Made by a program: the position numbers and the translations under genes. DNA of 64,000 bases from Acanthochromis polyacanthus (Eukaryota > Chordata > Actinopteri > Pomacentridae). Where the stretch lies: NCBI RefSeq assembly GCF_021347895.1, contig NC_067113.1, positions 4,570,251-4,634,250 on the forward strand, written 5' to 3'. Shown here one piece after another: positions 59,227 to 64,000 of the stretch; position 1 is the stretch's first letter; each line of letters begins with the position of its first letter. The notes under the pieces are model-generated. The model worked only from the letters and a program-made list of their open reading frames with translations. It was not told the origin of the DNA and did not search any database.

Positions 59227-61006
59227 TTACTGGTTTAGTTTTGTTACTGGTCTCTCACGGCTGCTGTCGACCAGGTTGTGTCTACGTTGTTTTCTGTGGT
59301 TCATTTTAGACAGATCCTTTTCAAACACCTCTCCAGATCGCAGAGCAGACACCAAGTCATCAAACTCACCGCCCTCCTCTTTTTCACTTGCTTTGGTTTT
59401 CCTTATCCTTGCCTCTCTGTCTCTCTTTAGCTGTAGGCAAAGAGAGAGAGATCATGACTGAAAGAATGGTTAGGTAAGTTATTTTTCATATACATTTATC
59501 TATGAATGAGATTGTTATCGGAGTTTGTTTCACTATCTGGAAACAAGAAGTGTCATTTTTCGAACTGTCTACCGAATAAACAGTTGACTACTTCATGTAT
59601 TAATCGAACAACTGTGTAATGAACACCTGATAACAAGCAATTCAAATACATTATGTATCATTTCAAATGACTGTTTTTTTTGTCTTATAAAAAGAAGATT
59701 TTTACAAGGTGATTTGAACCTAAACTAATAAAAATCATTTTTAAAAAAGCGATTACATAAGAATTCTCTCTCTGCAGGTCATTAGTAGATGCAGCAGTTA
59801 CAGTACTGAACGTGAGTGGATGAGTATAAATGAGCCTTGTACATCTGGACACTGCAATTTTACCAGCTGGAAATTAAATCTTTAAACTTGCAGCCCTCAT
59901 GTAGACTGCATGAGGGTTGTCTTCTGTTGCAGAGAAGTATCCCCACATCATTATGCTGCCACCACCATGCTTCCCAGTGAGGGTGGTGTGTTTGCGATTA
60001 TGTGCAGTGTTTGGGGTCCACCAAACAGTATCTTCTCTCATGCCAACAAATCTTTATTTCGGTCTCATCTGACCAAAGTACCTGTTCCAGCTGACTTCTG
60101 AAGAAGCCCTCAGGTTTTTGCTCTGTGACCTTATTCATGTTAACGTTTTTCTCCTGTTTTTGTTCCATGCCATTCCCCATTGGTTTTCCACCACCAAGCT
60201 CACTGCATTCCTCTCCTGCCTTGATACCGGTGTCTCATTCTCCACGTTCCCTGCACGTTGCACTCCGAAAAAATCCCTGGATTCCTCCTGCCACATCACA
60301 CACCTCCTCCACCTGCCCTCTTCTGACCACTGTCCCCTAATGAACTGTCAGCCAAATTGTTAGTTTCGTTTTCGCACCTATAGTGGAAGTGTTACCTTGC
60401 GGGTTCAAGTGATCACTCGTGGTTGTGTTAATCTCAATGTGTCACTCAGAAAGAGCTAATTTCTGACTTTGACTGCCACACTGCTGCCTTTCTAGTTAAT
60501 TCAACCTCCATGTGTTGCGCTATGTGCGCGTTTTTGTAATTCTGGGGTCTCCATTCTTGTAAAACTTTCCTAGAACTGTATTACTCGGTTCTGGTTAGCT
60601 CAAAGCAGTCTATGTGGAATATGTAATAGCTTTTCTAGTGTTGTGACTCTCCTGGGTTTCTGCTGTTTCCTTGTGCTTCCATATTTGTAGTTCTTCCTTT
60701 TTCCTGTTTGTATCACCTTCGCCCATCCCCTCCATTCCTGAGGTCATTTCAGATTGTAATTTTCTGCAGCACTGCTCTTCTGTCTGCTGATACTTTTTAT
60801 AGATGTTGTATTTCTCTGAGCTGATGATGTCTACTAACCTGTGCCTCCATAAGTGCCCTTCTTTCCGCCTCCTCTTTGCGCCTGGCCGTGTTGTAATTAT
60901 CCAGTTTTGCCTCAGAGAATGCTGTGAGGAAATTGTTGAAAATCCCAAAGAACTCATCCGGCAGCATGTTGGAGTCTTCTGCAAAGTGTCTCAATGCTTT
61001 TGCAAA
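59227..61006 (-). CDS. daam1: DAAM1, last two coding exons (FH2 end and DAD)
   Basis: Two minus-strand exons: 60839-61006 (56 codons) and 59227-59430 (67 codons and TAA), joined in phase as MEAQ-LKRDRE. The first encodes the last helices of the formin FH2 domain ([22 protein letters not shown]) and the charged segment [15 protein letters not shown]. The second holds the diaphanous autoregulatory domain core [17 protein letters not shown], a basic stretch (NHRKQRRHN) and the end [16 protein letters not shown]1 is a Wnt/planar-polarity formin that nucleates actin; its DAD folds back on the N-terminal inhibitory domain until Dishevelled and Rho release it. DAAM1 rather than DAAM2 is favoured by the tail and by the neighbour gpr135. 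Upstream exons lie beyond 61 kb or outside the window; none was found to 64 kb. Confidence 0.93.
59885..60130 (-). pseudogene. Tc1-like transposase fragment in a daam1 intron
   Basis: The minus strand encodes [18 protein letters not shown] (first catalytic aspartate), then after a stop a frame with [19 protein letters not shown]. It belongs to a third Tc1-like family and is broken by a stop between the two motifs. Confidence 0.65.
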
Positions 61007-62356
61007 CTTCAGAAAGAGACAAGATGAATGATGTTCATTGGGTCTTTTCCATTGTCTTAAGGCTACAAATGTGCTTCCTGTACATTTTGGTAACTTTACA
61101 AGAATTATGTCACATTTAAGTCTGTGCACATTCTGTCATCCAGGTCATGGATGTAAGAGTTTCAGTAAAACGTAAGTCAACCTCTCTTATGTTCTTAAAG
61201 ATTTTTCACCTCATTCAATGGGCTTTCGCAGGTCTAATTCATTTATGGGAAGTTTCATATGTTTATAGTCATCCATCCTGGAAGTTTTCTTGTTGTAATG
61301 CTTTTCAACTCTGAACTCTGAAGCCTAATTTGATTAGTTTTTTTTAGACAGGAATTGACAACAAAAGACTTGTCATGTCAAAGTATTGTTGATTGATTAA
61401 AAATCTAAAGTGAGATTGCAAAGCATTTATCCCTTTAAAGCGACTAATTTAATTCAACACAGTTGAAGCCAACTGGCAGATGGAGACTATCATCAAAGGG
61501 CTGTGAATGTATCTCAAGTTACTGTAGTATGAAGACACCTGTATCTGGAAGGTTCAGTCACTGGTGAATCAGTTCTCCTGGACAGAACTACACCATGAAG
61601 ACTAAATAAACAATCATATATCTATTTCTGAGTCACTAAATATCCCTTGGCGTACATCCATCCATCCATTCTCTATTCACCGCTTTATCCTCACTAGGGT
61701 GCTGGAGCCTATCCCAGCTGACTTGGGCGAAGGCAGGGGACACCCTGGACAGGTCTCTTGGCATACAACTGATTCTAATATTTAATAAGGAAAGGAATAG
61801 TGAGACTAGTGAGGGAGGACAAGACATCTATGACTGAGATGGGAGAGACTGTATATATCAACTAATGCCTGTGTTACGGTAAATACAGAGACCCAAACAC
61901 AGACAGAGACTCCTCAGTTCACATGGCTAATGGATCATAAGGAACCGAGGACTCTCACTTTCACACTTTTGTGGAATTGTTAATAGGCCATGAGTGATGT
62001 AAGTTGGAGTGACCACAGAGTAGTGCATCTAAAAAAAATGAAAAGATCTTGATTTTAAGATTTAATTTTTGAAAAGATATGCTATATTCATTATACATGA
62101 AGTGAAATATTTCAAGTCTTTTTAAAAATTATTTACAACTAATTTTAATAATTAACGTTAATTATGAGAATATTTACTAAGACCAATAAAGAAACAAGAA
62201 AAGCACTCAGAGAGCACAGTGCTTCCACAAAGGCTGCTCAGTTGTTGTATGATATCCAATGGATGAGTCCTGATAAGTCCTCAGCGGTGGATTTGTAGTA
62301 GGATCACAATCATGTGATCGTCAGCAGACAGCTGACATAGCATTCACTTGTTGTCA
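61007..62356. other. daam1 intron with a dispersed repeat fragment
   Basis: A CATC-started repeat at 61655-61760 ('cccagctgacttgggcgaag') is related to the one at 52360. Nothing else was recognised. Confidence 0.45.
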
Positions 62357-62358
62357 TA

Positions 62359-63993
<1,635 letters not shown>

Positions 63994-64000
63994 TACTTAC

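Noticed and set aside
60610..60984. 124-residue minus-strand frame overlapping the daam1 exon
   Set aside because: It lies in a different frame from the conserved FH2 text and has no family resemblance.

Overview
This window is vertebrate nuclear DNA, almost certainly from a teleost fish. The genes are split by GT-AG introns, their products match vertebrate orthologues, and the spaces between are packed with fish-type mobile DNA (Tc1 elements, L1, L2/Rex1 and RTE LINEs, hAT, TTAA-type and P-like elements, long microsatellites). There are no operons, ribosome binding sites or CRISPR arrays, and no rRNA or tRNA genes were recognised. Most open frames outside the genes are remnants of repeats or chance.

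Five protein-coding genes can be built exon by exon, with junction phases that agree. From left to right they are: an lrit3-like gene (minus, 7.3-19.0 kb, LRR plus Ig, stopping before the usual FN3 and transmembrane part); fam241a (plus, 27.2-32.2 kb, two exons); jkamp (minus, 37.5-42.2 kb, seven exons, complete); gpr135 (plus, 46.1-50.9 kb, a short first exon 3.3 kb upstream of the receptor exon, with a one-base frameshift in TM6); and the last two coding exons of daam1 (minus, 59.2-61.0 kb). As I recall the human map, jkamp-gpr135-daam1 keeps the order and orientation of human 14q23, while lrit3 and fam241a are both on human 4q25. L3HYPDH, which lies between GPR135 and JKAMP in human, was not seen.

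Mobile DNA fills much of the rest. Three nearly full-length copies of one Tc1 transposon (4.2, 16.5 and 62.4 kb) are flanked by TA. Two of them encode an unbroken 344-residue DD34E transposase and differ at only five residues, so the family was active recently. Several elements are nested inside others: a P-like element with a THAP exon in an L1 tail; a TTAA-flanked element in a Tc1-type element; a TTAA-flanked AT-rich MITE in a hAT-like MITE; a TA-flanked MITE inside a TTAA foldback MITE inside an older repeat; and a Rex1/L2-type LINE against an RTE fragment.

I found no wholly new system. The points most worth a second look are the shortened lrit3 with an FN3-like frame on the opposite strand nearby, the split and frameshifted gpr135 with a (GT)n tract beside its splice acceptor, the P-like THAP element, the TTAA element with an acidic and arginine-rich exon, and the 109-bp perfectly matching inverted arms at 54.8-55.3 kb. 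All names come from reading the sequence and recalled family knowledge; no database search was run.
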